Positions 8,361 to 19,184 of a stretch of DNA of 64,000 nt are shown here, in pieces. The first letter of the stretch is position 1; each line of letters starts with the position of its first letter. Source of the DNA: Oscillospiraceae bacterium (lineage in GTDB: Bacteria; Bacillota; Clostridia; Oscillospirales; Oscillospiraceae); assembly GCA_009781695.1 (NCBI GenBank), contig WQVH01000004.1:1-64000 (forward strand). The letters are read 5' to 3'. The notes beneath the pieces are model-generated. The model was not told the origin of the DNA, ran no database searches, and was given only the letters and a program-made list of their open reading frames with translations. Both the position numbers and the translations under genes were made by a program.

Positions 8361-9929
8361 ATGGACAAAGGAACATTCTACATCACAACCCCCATCTACT
8401 ACCCCTCGGACAAACTACACATCGGCCACACATACTGCACCGTGGCAACCGATGCAATGGCGAGGTATAAAAGGATGCGTGGTTATGACGTAATGTTTCT
8501 GACCGGAACCGACGAACATGGAATGAAAATCGAGGAAAGAGCCAAAGCCGCCGGAATAACACCCAAACAATTCGTGGACGAAATAATCTGCGGAAAAAAC
8601 GGAATCCTCGACCTGTGGAAACTGATGAACATCTCATATGACCGCTTCATCCGCACCACCGACGACTATCACGTCAAGTCCATACAAAAAATATTCAAAA
8701 CCCTTTATGACAAAGGCGACATCTACAAAAGCGTTTACAAAGGAAGATACTGCACACCCTGTGAATCCTTCTGGACAGACAGCCAACTCAATGACGGCAA
8801 CTGCCCTGACTGCGGACGCACAGTAAAATACGCCGAAGAAGAAGCATACTTCTTCCGCCAATCAAAATACGCAGACAAAATCATGCAGCTCATCTCAAGC
8901 TACCTCGAACCGACCTCACGTGTCAACGAAATGGTCAACAACTTCCTCAAACCCGGCCTTGAAGACATCTGCGTTTCTCGCACGACATTCAAATGGGGCA
9001 TCCCTGTAGACTTCGACCCCGACCATGTAGTCTATGTCTGGGTCGATGCGCTGAGCAACTATATTACAGCACTCGGATATGGCAATGAAAAATACAATGA
9101 CTTTGACAAATACTGGCCATGCGATGTCCACTTCATCGGCAAAGAAATTGTAAGACTGCACTCAATCCTCTGGCCTGCGATGCTCATGGCACTTGACCTA
9201 CCGCTCCCCAAAAAAGTCTACGGACATGGATGGCTGCTGTTTGACGGCGACAAAATGAGCAAATCAAAAGGCAATGTCAAAGACCCCATTGTTTTGGCCG
9301 AACGCTACGGTGTGGATGCACTGCGCTTCTTCCTCTTGCGTGAATTTACATTCGGCTCGGACGGCAACTTCTCAAACGAAGCGCTCATCTCACGCATCAA
9401 CACTGACCTTGCCAATGACTTAGGCAATCTCGTTTCACGTACTGTCGCCATGATCGAAAAGTATTTCGACGGCACATTGCCCGCTGAAATGCAAGATGAT
9501 CCCGAAGATGGCGGACTTATAGAAATGGCTCAGAACTTGCATGGCGTGTTTGAAACGCAGATGGAAAAATACGCATTCCAGAGTGCACTTTCAGAGATTT
9601 TTAAAGTCACATCCCGCGCAAACAAATATATAGACGAAACTGCACCTTGGATTTTGGCCAAAGACGATAGCAACAAGCCGAGACTCGCCGCAGTACTCTA
9701 TAATCTCATCGAAACCATCCGCATTTGCACAGTCTTGCTCCAGCCTTTTATGCCGGATACATGCACAAAGATTTTTGACCAAATCGGAGCAGACAACACG
9801 CTGCAAAATTACGACAGTGCCACCACCTACGGTATTATGCCAAAAACAGTCACCGTAAGCAAAGGTGAGATCATTTTCCCGAGACTGGATCTTGCAAAAG
9901 AACTTGAAGCACTTGAAACCGTGTCTTAA
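8361..9929 (+). CDS. metG: Methionyl-tRNA synthetase, short form without C-terminal tRNA-binding domain
   Basis: YYPSDKLHIGHTY, CxxC...CxxC zinc knuckle, KMSKSKGN; start taken at MDKGTFYITTPIYYP. Confidence 0.95.
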   Translation: MDKGTFYITTPIYYPSDKLHIGHTYCTVATDAMARYKRMRGYDVMFLTGTDEHGMKIEERAKAAGITPKQFVDEIICGKNGILDLWKLMNISYDRFIRTTDDYHVKSIQKIFKTLYDKGDIYKSVYKGRYCTPCESFWTDSQLNDGNCPDCGRTVKYAEEEAYFFRQSKYADKIMQLISSYLEPTSRVNEMVNNFLKPGLEDICVSRTTFKWGIPVDFDPDHVVYVWVDALSNYITALGYGNEKYNDFDKYWPCDVHFIGKEIVRLHSILWPAMLMALDLPLPKKVYGHGWLLFDGDKMSKSKGNVKDPIVLAERYGVDALRFFLLREFTFGSDGNFSNEALISRINTDLANDLGNLVSRTVAMIEKYFDGTLPAEMQDDPEDGGLIEMAQNLHGVFETQMEKYAFQSALSEIFKVTSRANKYIDETAPWILAKDDSNKPRLAAVLYNLIETIRICTVLLQPFMPDTCTKIFDQIGADNTLQNYDSATTYGIMPKTVTVSKGEIIFPRLDLAKELEALETVS

Positions 9930-10033
9930 GCTCTGTAAAGCCTAAACTATATTATATGCAGTTGGGTAAATAATAAATGACCGTATTTTCCGCTTTTAAT
10001 TTGATTGATGCAATCGACATGGGGGGATAATTT

Positions 10034-10876
10034 GTGACAATATTAATGGCGATCTTTCTGGGAATTGTGCAAGGCATAGCTGAGTTCTTGCCGATTTCAA
10101 GCTCAGGCCATCTCTCAATTCTGCAAAATCTTTTGAGCATGGACTACTATGATGATGCCCACTTGCTGTTCGATGTTTTATTACACTTGGGCACCCTCGT
10201 ATCCATATGTGCAGTATACAAAAAAGAACTCAAGGAAATGCTCTCAGACGGTATAGAATATCTTCAAAGCAGAAGCGACAGCGTACCGGGAGAGCCCATT
10301 GTGCTCAAAGCCCCCGGCAGGACACTTTTGTTTATCCTCATCGGCACTTTGCCGCTATTTATTGCCCTGATATTCTCAGGTAGCATCGCCCGACTCTTCT
10401 TTAACACCGCCTTTGTCGGCTTTGCACTATGTGTTACAGGCGGTCTGCTCTTTGTTTCCGACAAATACATCAAAAGAGGAAACAAAACCGAAAAGACAAT
10501 GCAACTGTCCGATGCCGTCATTATCGGCTTTGCCCAATGCATTGCCACACTACCGGGACTCTCTCGCTCCGGCACAACGATCACCGTTGGACTTGCACGT
10601 GGTCTGAGCAGTGGTTTTGCAGTCAGATTTTCACTGCTACTCTCGATTCCGGCTGTACTCGGAGCGACGATTGTCGCCCTATTCAGAGCGATCAGTAATG
10701 GCGCAGACTTCTCACTCTTTGGCGTATATTTTGCAGGCTTTATCGTTGCAGCAGTTGTGGGATTCTTTACTATTCAGTTTCTACGCCGCCTTTTAAAAAG
10801 AGGTGGATTCGGATACATTCCATTTTATTGCTGGATCGTTGGCGGCCTGACACTGATCATATCATTAATTATTTAA
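10034..10876 (+). CDS. uppP: Undecaprenyl-diphosphatase
   Basis: GIVQGIAEFLPISSSGHL and LPGLSRSGTTI motifs. Confidence 0.95.
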   Translation: MTILMAIFLGIVQGIAEFLPISSSGHLSILQNLLSMDYYDDAHLLFDVLLHLGTLVSICAVYKKELKEMLSDGIEYLQSRSDSVPGEPIVLKAPGRTLLFILIGTLPLFIALIFSGSIARLFFNTAFVGFALCVTGGLLFVSDKYIKRGNKTEKTMQLSDAVIIGFAQCIATLPGLSRSGTTITVGLARGLSSGFAVRFSLLLSIPAVLGATIVALFRAISNGADFSLFGVYFAGFIVAAVVGFFTIQFLRRLLKRGGFGYIPFYCWIVGGLTLIISLII

Positions 10877-10903
10877 ACATATACCGATCAGGTAGGAGGC
10901 TAA

Positions 10904-13720
10904 ATGGCACAGTCAAATCGCAAAAAATCAACATCCACATCCAAAACTAATGCACCCGCAAAAAAAAGCGCATCAAAAACCACATCGAAAAAAAATCAAA
11001 ACCCATCGAAGACCCCCTACAGGCGCGAGATCATGGCCGCCGTCTGTTTTATTTTGGCGGCGTTTTCATTTATCTCATACTTTAATACGGATGGTGCATT
11101 TATCGGTCTCTTTGCCGGACTGGTAAAGGGTCTTGTCGGCAATGGATTTTTCTTCCTTGCACCGGCACTTTTGCTATGCTCTATCATACTGACATTCCAC
11201 AGAGGACGGCCTGTTGCGTTTCGCGTCACTTGCGCCTTACTACTGTGTCTCATGGCCGGAGCACTCAGCCATTTATTTTCTCGTGCGCCTGAATATGGCT
11301 TTGAGCTCTCTTTTAGTATGTTTCCGGCATTGTGGACAAGCGGCTTGCAGCTCCGGTCAGGCGGCGCGGTCAGCGGCGCATTGGCAGACCTGTTCGGATG
11401 GCTCTTTGGCCGAGTCGGCGCTACGATCGTATTTATTATGGCAACCGCCTTTTTATTACTCACCGCAATCAATAGGTCTATAGTCAATATCATAGATGCG
11501 ATTAAAAAAAGACCACGTGTCGAATATATCCCCGAACCGGAATCCGAACCGACAACGGTCATACAAAAATACAAACCCGCCGGAAGAGGATTGTCCGCAA
11601 TATCAAGACGTGCCAGAGGCATCGACATCCCCATTGATGGCGATACAAAGCCGGAAGCTCCGGATTTTCCGGATCCGCCAACCAAAGATCCCCTGTTCAA
11701 AAAATCACCCCGAGTCAGGACACCTGACCAGCTCATTACTGAATACGATCCAAATGATGCGATAAAATCAGATGCGAGCGGTGGTAATCATCTGCCGTAT
11801 GGCGATGTAAATCCGGATACTCCTGTGGATACTCCCGATACAAAAGCCGATGCAATCCTCACATCATCGGCGGCAGTCACCGGCGACAATAGCGTCGAAG
11901 ATTCGACGGCTGAAGAAATCATCGACTTACCGCTGGACATCCCATTTATGGAGGGCAAGCGCCGCAGCGGCAATGAGACTAAATCATCACCATCGCCGAC
12001 ATCTCCAGCTAAACCCGCAGCGGTCGCACCGTTGCTTGAACCTGACGTGCCTGATACGTCTCATACATCCTCGAAAGAATCCGCTCCGGAAAGTGCACTG
12101 CCGGAGTCAGAAAAGCCGGAAGATGCGATAAAATCAGAACTATTGGAATCCATACAAGCCAATGGCGATGACGCAGCATATATTTTTCCACCCATAGAGC
12201 TGCTGGCAACCGGCATCCAGAAGGCACACTCCGGAGATGATGAAATAAAGCAAAACTCCGAAAGACTTGAAACTGCATTTCAGAGTTTCGGCGTCAACGT
12301 AAAGATATCCAATGCAACCCGCGGCCCGGCAGTCACACGATATGAAGCGGCAATGGAAGCCGGTGTAAAGCTCAGCAAACTGACCAATCTTGCCGATGAT
12401 ATCGCACTTTCACTGGGAACCAGCGGGGTTAGAATCGCCGCCATGCCGAATATGATCTCTACAGTAGGCATAGAGGTGCCCAACAAGAGTGTCAGTGTGG
12501 TGTATTTGCGCGACATCATAGAGTCTAAGGAATTTACCACTGCACCATCCAAACTGACCTTTGCCATCGGAAAGAATATTTCAGACGAATCCATCGTCGG
12601 AAATGCCGCCAAGATGCCACATATGCTTGTCGCAGGAACAACCGGATCAGGCAAATCTGTCTGTCTGAACTCAATCATTTTGAGCTTATTGTATAAAGCA
12701 ACCCCGGAAGAGGTGCGCTTTATCATGATCGACCCGAAGATGGTTGAGTTTAACGTCTACAATGATATCCCGCACTTGCTCGTACCGGTCGTTACCGATG
12801 TCAAAAAAGCCTCCGGCGCACTGCAATGGGCGGTTTTCGAAATGACCAAAAGGTATACGTTATTTAAAGAAACCAATGCCAGAGATCTCGCAGGGTATAA
12901 TAAAGTCGCTCGTGAATCTGAGGATGAGGAGCTTAAAGAGTTTCCGCAGATCGTTATCATCATAGACGAGCTTGCCGACCTGATGATGACCGCAGCGAAA
13001 GAAGTTGAAGAATCCATCTGCCGTGTAGCGCAAATGGGACGCGCCGCCGGTATGCATCTGATCATCGCGACACAGAGTCCGCGTGCCGATGTTATCACAG
13101 GGCTGATGAAGGCTAATATCCCATCACGAATTTCATTTAAAGTCTCCAGTGCACTCGAATCGCGCATCATTTTAGATGCCGGAGGAAATGCGGATAAGCT
13201 CGTTGGTAATGGCGATATGCTCTTTGCCCCAATCGGTTCAGACAAACCCATGCGCGTCCAAGGCACTTGGGTGTCCGATGCCGAACGCGAAAAAGTAGTG
13301 GCCTTTATAAAAAGCAGCGGCGAGACCCAATACTCTGAAGAAGTCATGGGCGAAATTGAAAAAGCCGCAGTGGACAAATCTTCCTCCGATCGATCAAAGG
13401 ATGAGGTGAGCGGCAACGGCAGCGATCACGATGAGCTGCTGCCGCAGGCTGTAGACGTGATCTTCGAAACCGGACAAGCCTCCGTGTCCATGCTCCAGCG
13501 CAGGCTCAAGCTGGGATATTCCCGCGCAGCCAGAATTGTTGATCAGATGGAGCAGATGGGTATCGTCGGCCCATTTGAGGGGTCTAAGCCGCGCGCCCTG
13601 CTCATCACGAAAGAGCAGTGGCGGCAAATGCAATATGTCAACGGAACTGCCCCGGAAGACAGCATCTTTGATCAAGTTATGGATATGGATGATGTCGAAG
13701 AACAAGAAGAAGAAATTTAG
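10904..13720 (+). CDS. ftsK: FtsK/SpoIIIE-family DNA translocase
   Basis: N-terminal TM segments, AGTTGSGKSVCLN Walker A, IDELADLMM, C-terminal gamma winged-helix. Confidence 0.95.
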   Translation: MAQSNRKKSTSTSKTNAPAKKSASKTTSKKNQNPSKTPYRREIMAAVCFILAAFSFISYFNTDGAFIGLFAGLVKGLVGNGFFFLAPALLLCSIILTFHRGRPVAFRVTCALLLCLMAGALSHLFSRAPEYGFELSFSMFPALWTSGLQLRSGGAVSGALADLFGWLFGRVGATIVFIMATAFLLLTAINRSIVNIIDAIKKRPRVEYIPEPESEPTTVIQKYKPAGRGLSAISRRARGIDIPIDGDTKPEAPDFPDPPTKDPLFKKSPRVRTPDQLITEYDPNDAIKSDASGGNHLPYGDVNPDTPVDTPDTKADAILTSSAAVTGDNSVEDSTAEEIIDLPLDIPFMEGKRRSGNETKSSPSPTSPAKPAAVAPLLEPDVPDTSHTSSKESAPESALPESEKPEDAIKSELLESIQANGDDAAYIFPPIELLATGIQKAHSGDDEIKQNSERLETAFQSFGVNVKISNATRGPAVTRYEAAMEAGVKLSKLTNLADDIALSLGTSGVRIAAMPNMISTVGIEVPNKSVSVVYLRDIIESKEFTTAPSKLTFAIGKNISDESIVGNAAKMPHMLVAGTTGSGKSVCLNSIILSLLYKATPEEVRFIMIDPKMVEFNVYNDIPHLLVPVVTDVKKASGALQWAVFEMTKRYTLFKETNARDLAGYNKVARESEDEELKEFPQIVIIIDELADLMMTAAKEVEESICRVAQMGRAAGMHLIIATQSPRADVITGLMKANIPSRISFKVSSALESRIILDAGGNADKLVGNGDMLFAPIGSDKPMRVQGTWVSDAEREKVVAFIKSSGETQYSEEVMGEIEKAAVDKSSSDRSKDEVSGNGSDHDELLPQAVDVIFETGQASVSMLQRRLKLGYSRAARIVDQMEQMGIVGPFEGSKPRALLITKEQWRQMQYVNGTAPEDSIFDQVMDMDDVEEQEEEI

Positions 13721-13735
13721 AAGGAGATTTTAAAA

Positions 13736-14545
13736 TTGAAGAAGCTATCCATCAATGCGTTTACACTAAAGATAATCGCAATCACCAGCATGTTCATCCA
13801 CCATGCGGCCATGGTTTTGTGGGAAATTGTTCCGATATGGATTCATATCCCGCTGGGCTATATCACGGGCGTGACTTTTCCGATCATGGCCTTCTTTGTT
13901 GTGGAAGGATTCAGGCGTACTCGGAATATAAAGAGGTATATGTTCAGATTACTGATTTTTGCTGTAATTGCTCAAGTCCCGTATATGCTTGCTTTTGGGG
14001 TATTGCAACTCAACATCGTATTTACCATTTTGCTCGGCCTGCTTTGCTTGTGCTTACATGAAAAGCTTTATGTAGAAAAGGGCAAGAAAGCGTTATTTGT
14101 CATTATATTTATAGCCATACTGATCGTTGCAACATTCGTCATTGAATTCGAGGGCGGATTGGCCGGTCTGCTCATGATCTTCCTCTATAAGGTCATAAAA
14201 GATGAAATGAAGAGAAGAACCGTGCCGCTGATCGTCTGGGGTGGTTTCATGGTTATCTCCACCCTCATCACTACAGCCGGATTTGCACTGGCCGAAACTG
14301 TCGGAATGGATATGTCAAAAATGCTCCTAGAAGTAGGCAGATTGGGCGAGTATATGAACATGATGATGCACTATCTGACCATACCGATTGGTACATTCTT
14401 GATCATTCCGCTGCTCAGAGCATATAATGGTCAGCTCGGCAGACGTGCAAAGTACCTGTTTTACTCCTTCTATCCACTCCACTTTGTCGTTTTGGTGATC
14501 ATTGGCGTCGCCCTTGGATTGTTCCCTTTAGCCATGCCATGGTAG
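13736..14545 (+). CDS. TraX-family membrane protein
   Basis: LKIIAITSMFIHHAAMV...GYITGVTFPIMAFFVVEGFRRTRNIKRY typical of the TraX family; TTG start. Confidence 0.75.
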   Translation: MKKLSINAFTLKIIAITSMFIHHAAMVLWEIVPIWIHIPLGYITGVTFPIMAFFVVEGFRRTRNIKRYMFRLLIFAVIAQVPYMLAFGVLQLNIVFTILLGLLCLCLHEKLYVEKGKKALFVIIFIAILIVATFVIEFEGGLAGLLMIFLYKVIKDEMKRRTVPLIVWGGFMVISTLITTAGFALAETVGMDMSKMLLEVGRLGEYMNMMMHYLTIPIGTFLIIPLLRAYNGQLGRRAKYLFYSFYPLHFVVLVIIGVALGLFPLAMPW

Positions 14546-14647
14546 AGTCGAGTAGTATATAATCACATCAGGCGCGGTCATCTTTTAGATGCACCGCGTC
14601 TGGAGACACCGCATTGTGTCAAATTTGAACATAAAGGAACAAAACTG

Positions 14648-15424
14648 ATGAGCATTATTTTAAAAACCGAAGGCTTGAAAAAGACTTTTAAGCTGACGGC
14701 GAAGCAGCAAAAGCTGCAAAACACGAAAAGAAAAGTCATCACAGCCGTTGATAATCTGTCATTTGAAGCATACGAAGGTGAAATCTTTGGATTGCTCGGT
14801 CCGAACGGAGCGGGAAAAACAACGGCGCTGCGCATCCTTGCAACACTCATCAAAGCCGATGAAGGCGATGCTATGGTTGATGGCTCAAGTGTCAAAACTG
14901 ACCCTGCGGCAGTGCGTGCAAAAATAGGGTTTTTAACAAGTGAGCTGAAACTTGAGGACTTCTTCACGCCGAATTATCTGTTTGATTTCTTCGCACGGCT
15001 GCACAATATTGACCCGAAAGTCAGTGCATTGCGTAAAAAAACGCTCTTCGAAAAATTCGGAGTCGATAAGTTCGCCGAGGTCAAAATTTCAAATCTATCG
15101 ACCGGAATGAAGCAAAAAGCATCTCTCGTAATTTCAATTGTCCATGATCCGAATATCATTATATTTGACGAACCGACCAACGGCCTTGATGTGCTGACCG
15201 CCAGAGTGGTCACGGATTTTCTGCAAGAGCTTAAAGAGCAAGGCAAGACCATCATTGTCTCAACGCATATATTCAGCTTGGTCGAAAAACTCTGTGACAG
15301 AGCCGGTATCATCATCAATGGGAAGATGATTGTCTGTGACACACTGGCTCATCTGACTGCCGAAAAGCCCCTAGAAGATGTATTTTTTGATCTCTATGCA
15401 GAAACGGTAGGTGAAGCGGTATGA
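14648..15424 (+). CDS. ABC transporter ATP-binding protein (NatA-like)
   Basis: GLLGPNGAGKTT, LSTGMKQK, FDEPTNGLD. Confidence 0.92.
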   Translation: MSIILKTEGLKKTFKLTAKQQKLQNTKRKVITAVDNLSFEAYEGEIFGLLGPNGAGKTTALRILATLIKADEGDAMVDGSSVKTDPAAVRAKIGFLTSELKLEDFFTPNYLFDFFARLHNIDPKVSALRKKTLFEKFGVDKFAEVKISNLSTGMKQKASLVISIVHDPNIIIFDEPTNGLDVLTARVVTDFLQELKEQGKTIIVSTHIFSLVEKLCDRAGIIINGKMIVCDTLAHLTAEKPLEDVFFDLYAETVGEAV

Positions 15425-16602
15425 GTGGTATTGTAACAGTAATGAAAAAAGAGTTTGCCCGCTTTTTTGGCGATAAACGTATGATTCTGATGACGCTTCT
15501 ACCTGCGATACTGATCTATGTGATCTATTCATTCATGGGTACTGCAATGGCTGATATGTTCGCACCGGACGCAGACCGTACACAGTATGTTTATGCCGTC
15601 AGCGCACCGGATCGCATCGTGCAAAAGATGACCGATAGCGGGCTGACGATCCACCACATTGCACTCGATGATGTAGATGCTGTGAAATATCGAATATCCG
15701 AAAGAAATGCTGACCTCTTGGTCATTTTCCCTGATCATTTTTTGCAAGATGTCGAGGCATTTGACCCGCGAACCACTACAGCGCTTGCGCCAAATGTTGC
15801 CGTGTATTTTAACTCAGCCGAGCCAAATTCTTTAGATACCTACATGCGCATGTTGGGTATACTGGATGCATTTGAAGCCTCAATTACAAGCAGACTGTTT
15901 GATATAAACAGGGACATAACCGATGCTGACTTAGCAACAACTGCGGACTTGACCGCAAGTATTATTGCTTCGATCTTACCGCTGCTGCTTATGATCTTCC
16001 TTTTCTCCGGCTGTATGGGACTCGCACCGGAGTCAATTGCCGGCGAAAAAGAAAGAGGAACACTGGCAACACTATTGGTTACGCCGCTCGGACGAAGCGA
16101 ACTCGCAGCGGGTAAAATCTTAAGTCTTGCGGTGCTATCGTTCCTGTCAGGACTGGTCACAGCAATTGCGACCGTACTGGCCATGCCCAATTTAATGGCC
16201 GGGGCAGAAGAGTTTATCGATGTGGGCATATATGGTGTAGTGGATTATATTTGGCTTGCGCTGATCATACTTTCGACGGTGCTCTTGTTTGTTGCGATGA
16301 TTTCCATTGTTTCAGCAGTTGCTAAGTCCGTCAAAGAAGCCAATATGGCCGTTACTCCCATGGTGATCATCGTCATGGTGGTCAGCGTTGCAGGTATGTT
16401 TGGAGGCGGCGCACAAGAAAACCCTCTATTTTACCTCATACCCATATACAGCAGCGTACAAAGCATGGGCGGAATATTCTCTATGGAATACTCCGCCGTG
16501 AATGTAGCGCTTTCCGCTGCGAGCAATTTGATCTATGCATGTATCGGCGGCTTTGCTCTGACCAAAATGTTCAACAGTGAAAAAGTTATGTTCTCAAGGT
16601 AA
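15421..16602 (+). CDS. ABC transporter permease (NatB/ABC-2 type)
   Basis: Follows the ATPase with 4-nt overlap; KEFARFFGDKRMILMTLLPAI, GEKERGTLATLLVTP. Confidence 0.88.
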   Translation: MSGIVTVMKKEFARFFGDKRMILMTLLPAILIYVIYSFMGTAMADMFAPDADRTQYVYAVSAPDRIVQKMTDSGLTIHHIALDDVDAVKYRISERNADLLVIFPDHFLQDVEAFDPRTTTALAPNVAVYFNSAEPNSLDTYMRMLGILDAFEASITSRLFDINRDITDADLATTADLTASIIASILPLLLMIFLFSGCMGLAPESIAGEKERGTLATLLVTPLGRSELAAGKILSLAVLSFLSGLVTAIATVLAMPNLMAGAEEFIDVGIYGVVDYIWLALIILSTVLLFVAMISIVSAVAKSVKEANMAVTPMVIIVMVVSVAGMFGGGAQENPLFYLIPIYSSVQSMGGIFSMEYSAVNVALSAASNLIYACIGGFALTKMFNSEKVMFSR

Positions 16603-17208
16603 ATCTACCGTATCATAATACGCCATACCCAATTGCGTTCGGTTGGTTACACCCAACTTCTCCATAACCACAGCAAGATTGTTGCGCACCGTGCCCTCAC
16701 TGAGGAATAACTGCGCAGCAATCTCTTTATTTGTCAGCCCCTGAGCAACAAGTCGCGCAATATCCCGCTCCCTCTGGGTCAAAAAATCAAGCGCAGGATT
16801 CTCCTGAACCGTCAGCTTCTTGAGCACATCCGCACCCAACACACCGACACCATCCATCAAAACCCTGAGCTTCCCCGCAATATCAGCAATCTTATCCGTC
16901 TTGATCAAATACCCATCCGCACCCGCAGCCAGCGCCTGCGAAATATTCGGCTTATCATCGAAAGTCGTCAGCATCATGATCCGTATTTCGGGATGATGCT
17001 TTTTTATCAGCCGTGTAGCCGCAATACCATCCACCCCCGGCATGCGGATATCCATCAGCACAATATCAGGCTTTTGCTCATCACAGACCTTGAGTGCCTG
17101 CGCACCATCACTGCCTGTACCGACAATGGTTATATCTGACTCACGCGCAAGTGTAAGCGACAGGCTCTTTACAATCAAAGGATCGTCATCAACGATTAAT
17201 AATTTCAT
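16594..17208 (-). CDS. NarL/FixJ-family response regulator
   Basis: REC domain DIVLMDIRMPGVDG; LuxR HTH LTQRERDIARLVAQGLTNKEIAAQLFLSEGTVRNNL. Confidence 0.93.
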   Translation of the reverse strand: MKLLIVDDDPLIVKSLSLTLARESDITIVGTGSDGAQALKVCDEQKPDIVLMDIRMPGVDGIAATRLIKKHHPEIRIMMLTTFDDKPNISQALAAGADGYLIKTDKIADIAGKLRVLMDGVGVLGADVLKKLTVQENPALDFLTQRERDIARLVAQGLTNKEIAAQLFLSEGTVRNNLAVVMEKLGVTNRTQLGMAYYDTVDLP

Positions 17209-18340
17209 TACTCTGCTCCTTACTCTGATCCTTAATAGGTATTACACAAATCACCCTAAAAACTTCCCCCGAATCAACCGCCAAACTACCTCCCACCGCA
17301 CCGGCGCGGTGACGCAGATTCCGCAATCCATTGCCCATCTGTGCAGAGCGATCAGCAAACTGAGAGACCCCATCATTTTCAATACACAACCTGACAATAT
17401 GCGCGGTGACATCCAGATCAACCTTAACCCATGTGGCTTGGGCATGACGCACGGCATTGGTAAGGCTCTCACTCAAACAAGACTCCAGCATCGCCCAAAT
17501 ATACATCGGCACTTTGGTGCTATCACCAAAAGCGTTAAAAACCACCGCACCGGACGGAAAACGATCACAAATATCACGCAGGCTCTCAACACCCAGAAAC
17601 TTCACCGTGGACATATTGTGCACCGCCTCACGTATCTTATCCGTACCGCTGCTGAGCCGCTCAACCGCAGCATCATAGAGTGATAAAACCTCAGGATCTA
17701 CACCTTCCAGCATATCTCTGAGCGTTTGCAAAGTGATATATGCCGCCACGATCTCATGCCCTGCATTATCATGGATATCTCGTGAAATTCTGGCTCTTTC
17801 AGAGACAGACGCCATGCGTTCGACCTGAGTCAAGGCCGCGGATAAATCTACCTGCAAGCTTTCAAGCGCATAATACTTCTCCGCCTCTTTATCCCGCAAA
17901 GTCAGCTTGAGCTTGCGCTCATTATTCCACGATCGCAAGAACAACCCGCTCAGAAGCCCCAAAACCAAAACAATCGCAAGTGCCGGTTGAAAGTCGCGCA
18001 GCAACACAAGTACCACCGCCAGCACTGCCGGATACACACCCAGATACATCGCACCAAAAAGCGGCAAGACTATAGCATATGGCGCATGCTGCCAAACCAG
18101 AGGCGTCATCGGCTGTAACGGCGCATTGCCTAAGAAAAGCATACCCAGACATACAATGATGTCGATATATACAGTGTACTTTAGCCGGGGTATGCGCATA
18201 CGCAACAGCAACATCACGACCAAAAAGAGCAATAGGAAGAAGCCTGCATCTTCGCCGCCTGATACAATCAGCGCAAACAGCAGGCCAAATCCAGCCATAT
18301 TTGTTAAATAAAAGCATACTTCCGGGGCTAGAGACTTCAT
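17189..18340 (-). CDS. Sensor histidine kinase (HisKA_3, NarX/LiaS type)
   Basis: ERARISRDIHDNAGHEIVA; LTNAVRHAQAT; GNGLRNLRHRAGAVGGSL. Confidence 0.92.
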   Translation of the reverse strand: MKSLAPEVCFYLTNMAGFGLLFALIVSGGEDAGFFLLLFLVVMLLLRMRIPRLKYTVYIDIIVCLGMLFLGNAPLQPMTPLVWQHAPYAIVLPLFGAMYLGVYPAVLAVVLVLLRDFQPALAIVLVLGLLSGLFLRSWNNERKLKLTLRDKEAEKYYALESLQVDLSAALTQVERMASVSERARISRDIHDNAGHEIVAAYITLQTLRDMLEGVDPEVLSLYDAAVERLSSGTDKIREAVHNMSTVKFLGVESLRDICDRFPSGAVVFNAFGDSTKVPMYIWAMLESCLSESLTNAVRHAQATWVKVDLDVTAHIVRLCIENDGVSQFADRSAQMGNGLRNLRHRAGAVGGSLAVDSGEVFRVICVIPIKDQSKEQSNEIINR

Positions 18341-18360
18341 ACTCTGATCTCAATTCTGTT

Positions 18361-18441
18361 GTCATCCTGAGTGCAGCAAAGGATCTATTTTTGTAGGGCG
18401 CACATATAAGATGCTTCGATCACAAGCTCACTCAGCATGAC
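18361..18441. repeat. Dispersed palindromic element inside the ABC/TCS gene run
   Basis: gtcatcctgagtg ... cactcagcatgac inverted ends. Confidence 0.5.
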
Positions 18442-18473
18442 AAGGCTGTAAGATTTTTCGTTACCTAAGCGCA

Positions 18474-19184
18474 CTATATAATTCTGCGTTTGCCTCCGTA
18501 GAGCAAGTACGCAATGGTAAACAGCAGCATCGCAGCGATTGCCCACCAAAAGTCTCCGCTCATAACCCCTGTATCCAGCACAGCAGAAAGTCCTCTGATC
18601 GCCCAGTAGGCAGGAAATATCGTGCCTAAATATTGTAGCGGCCCGGGAAATGCTTCAACCGGGAATGTCAGCCCGCCCAAAAAGGCGGTGAGGAACAGCA
18701 ACATGCTAAATCCTGAAACACTGCCTTCTTTACCCTTACACAGGCAGTGCCAAGCAAATGCCATGGTGACGGACGCAATCGTAAGCACAGTATAACACAG
18801 GAATATCGCAATGGAAAGGCTCAGACTCCAATCGTACAAGACATGTCCTAAGATCGAGATGAATGTCATCTGCACAAAAAGCGGAATGGCACAAGCTGCA
18901 AGATTTTCTACCAAGTATCGGCACATCGTGATGGGCGCCGCCAAAATGCGCACAATCACACCATCTGCCTTATCTGTCAAAATACTCAGACTCATCAGAT
19001 ATGCACTACTCATGGTGATGATGGTCAGCAGAGAAAACCCTCCGCCGCCGATCCCGCCAAAACCAATCCCTGCACTCGTCCACAAAGGACGGATGAAGAT
19101 GATTACAATCGGTAGAATATACGTACATAAAAGTGTCAGCGGATTACGTGTTCCGCGAATCAGTGCATAGCGAAAAACAGTCAT
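18474..19184 (-). CDS. ABC-2 type transporter permease
   Basis: Multi-TM; VRILAAPITMCRYL, GLTFPVEAFPGPLQYLGTIFPAYW. Confidence 0.85.
   Translation of the reverse strand: MTVFRYALIRGTRNPLTLLCTYILPIVIIFIRPLWTSAGIGFGGIGGGGFSLLTIITMSSAYLMSLSILTDKADGVIVRILAAPITMCRYLVENLAACAIPLFVQMTFISILGHVLYDWSLSLSIAIFLCYTVLTIASVTMAFAWHCLCKGKEGSVSGFSMLLFLTAFLGGLTFPVEAFPGPLQYLGTIFPAYWAIRGLSAVLDTGVMSGDFWWAIAAMLLFTIAYLLYGGKRRII

Noticed and set aside
11017-11736. 239-aa minus-strand ORF
   Set aside because: Antisense to ftsK with low-complexity composition; ftsK has clear domain support.
12757-13416. 219-aa minus-strand ORF
   Set aside because: Ser-rich shadow ORF opposite the FtsK motor domain.
16594-16602. 9-bp tail-to-tail overlap of the permease and response regulator as a regulatory feature
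   Set aside because: Short convergent overlaps are common and nothing else supports a function.
17042-17683. 213-aa plus-strand ORF
   Set aside because: Opposite the response regulator and histidine kinase; no motifs.
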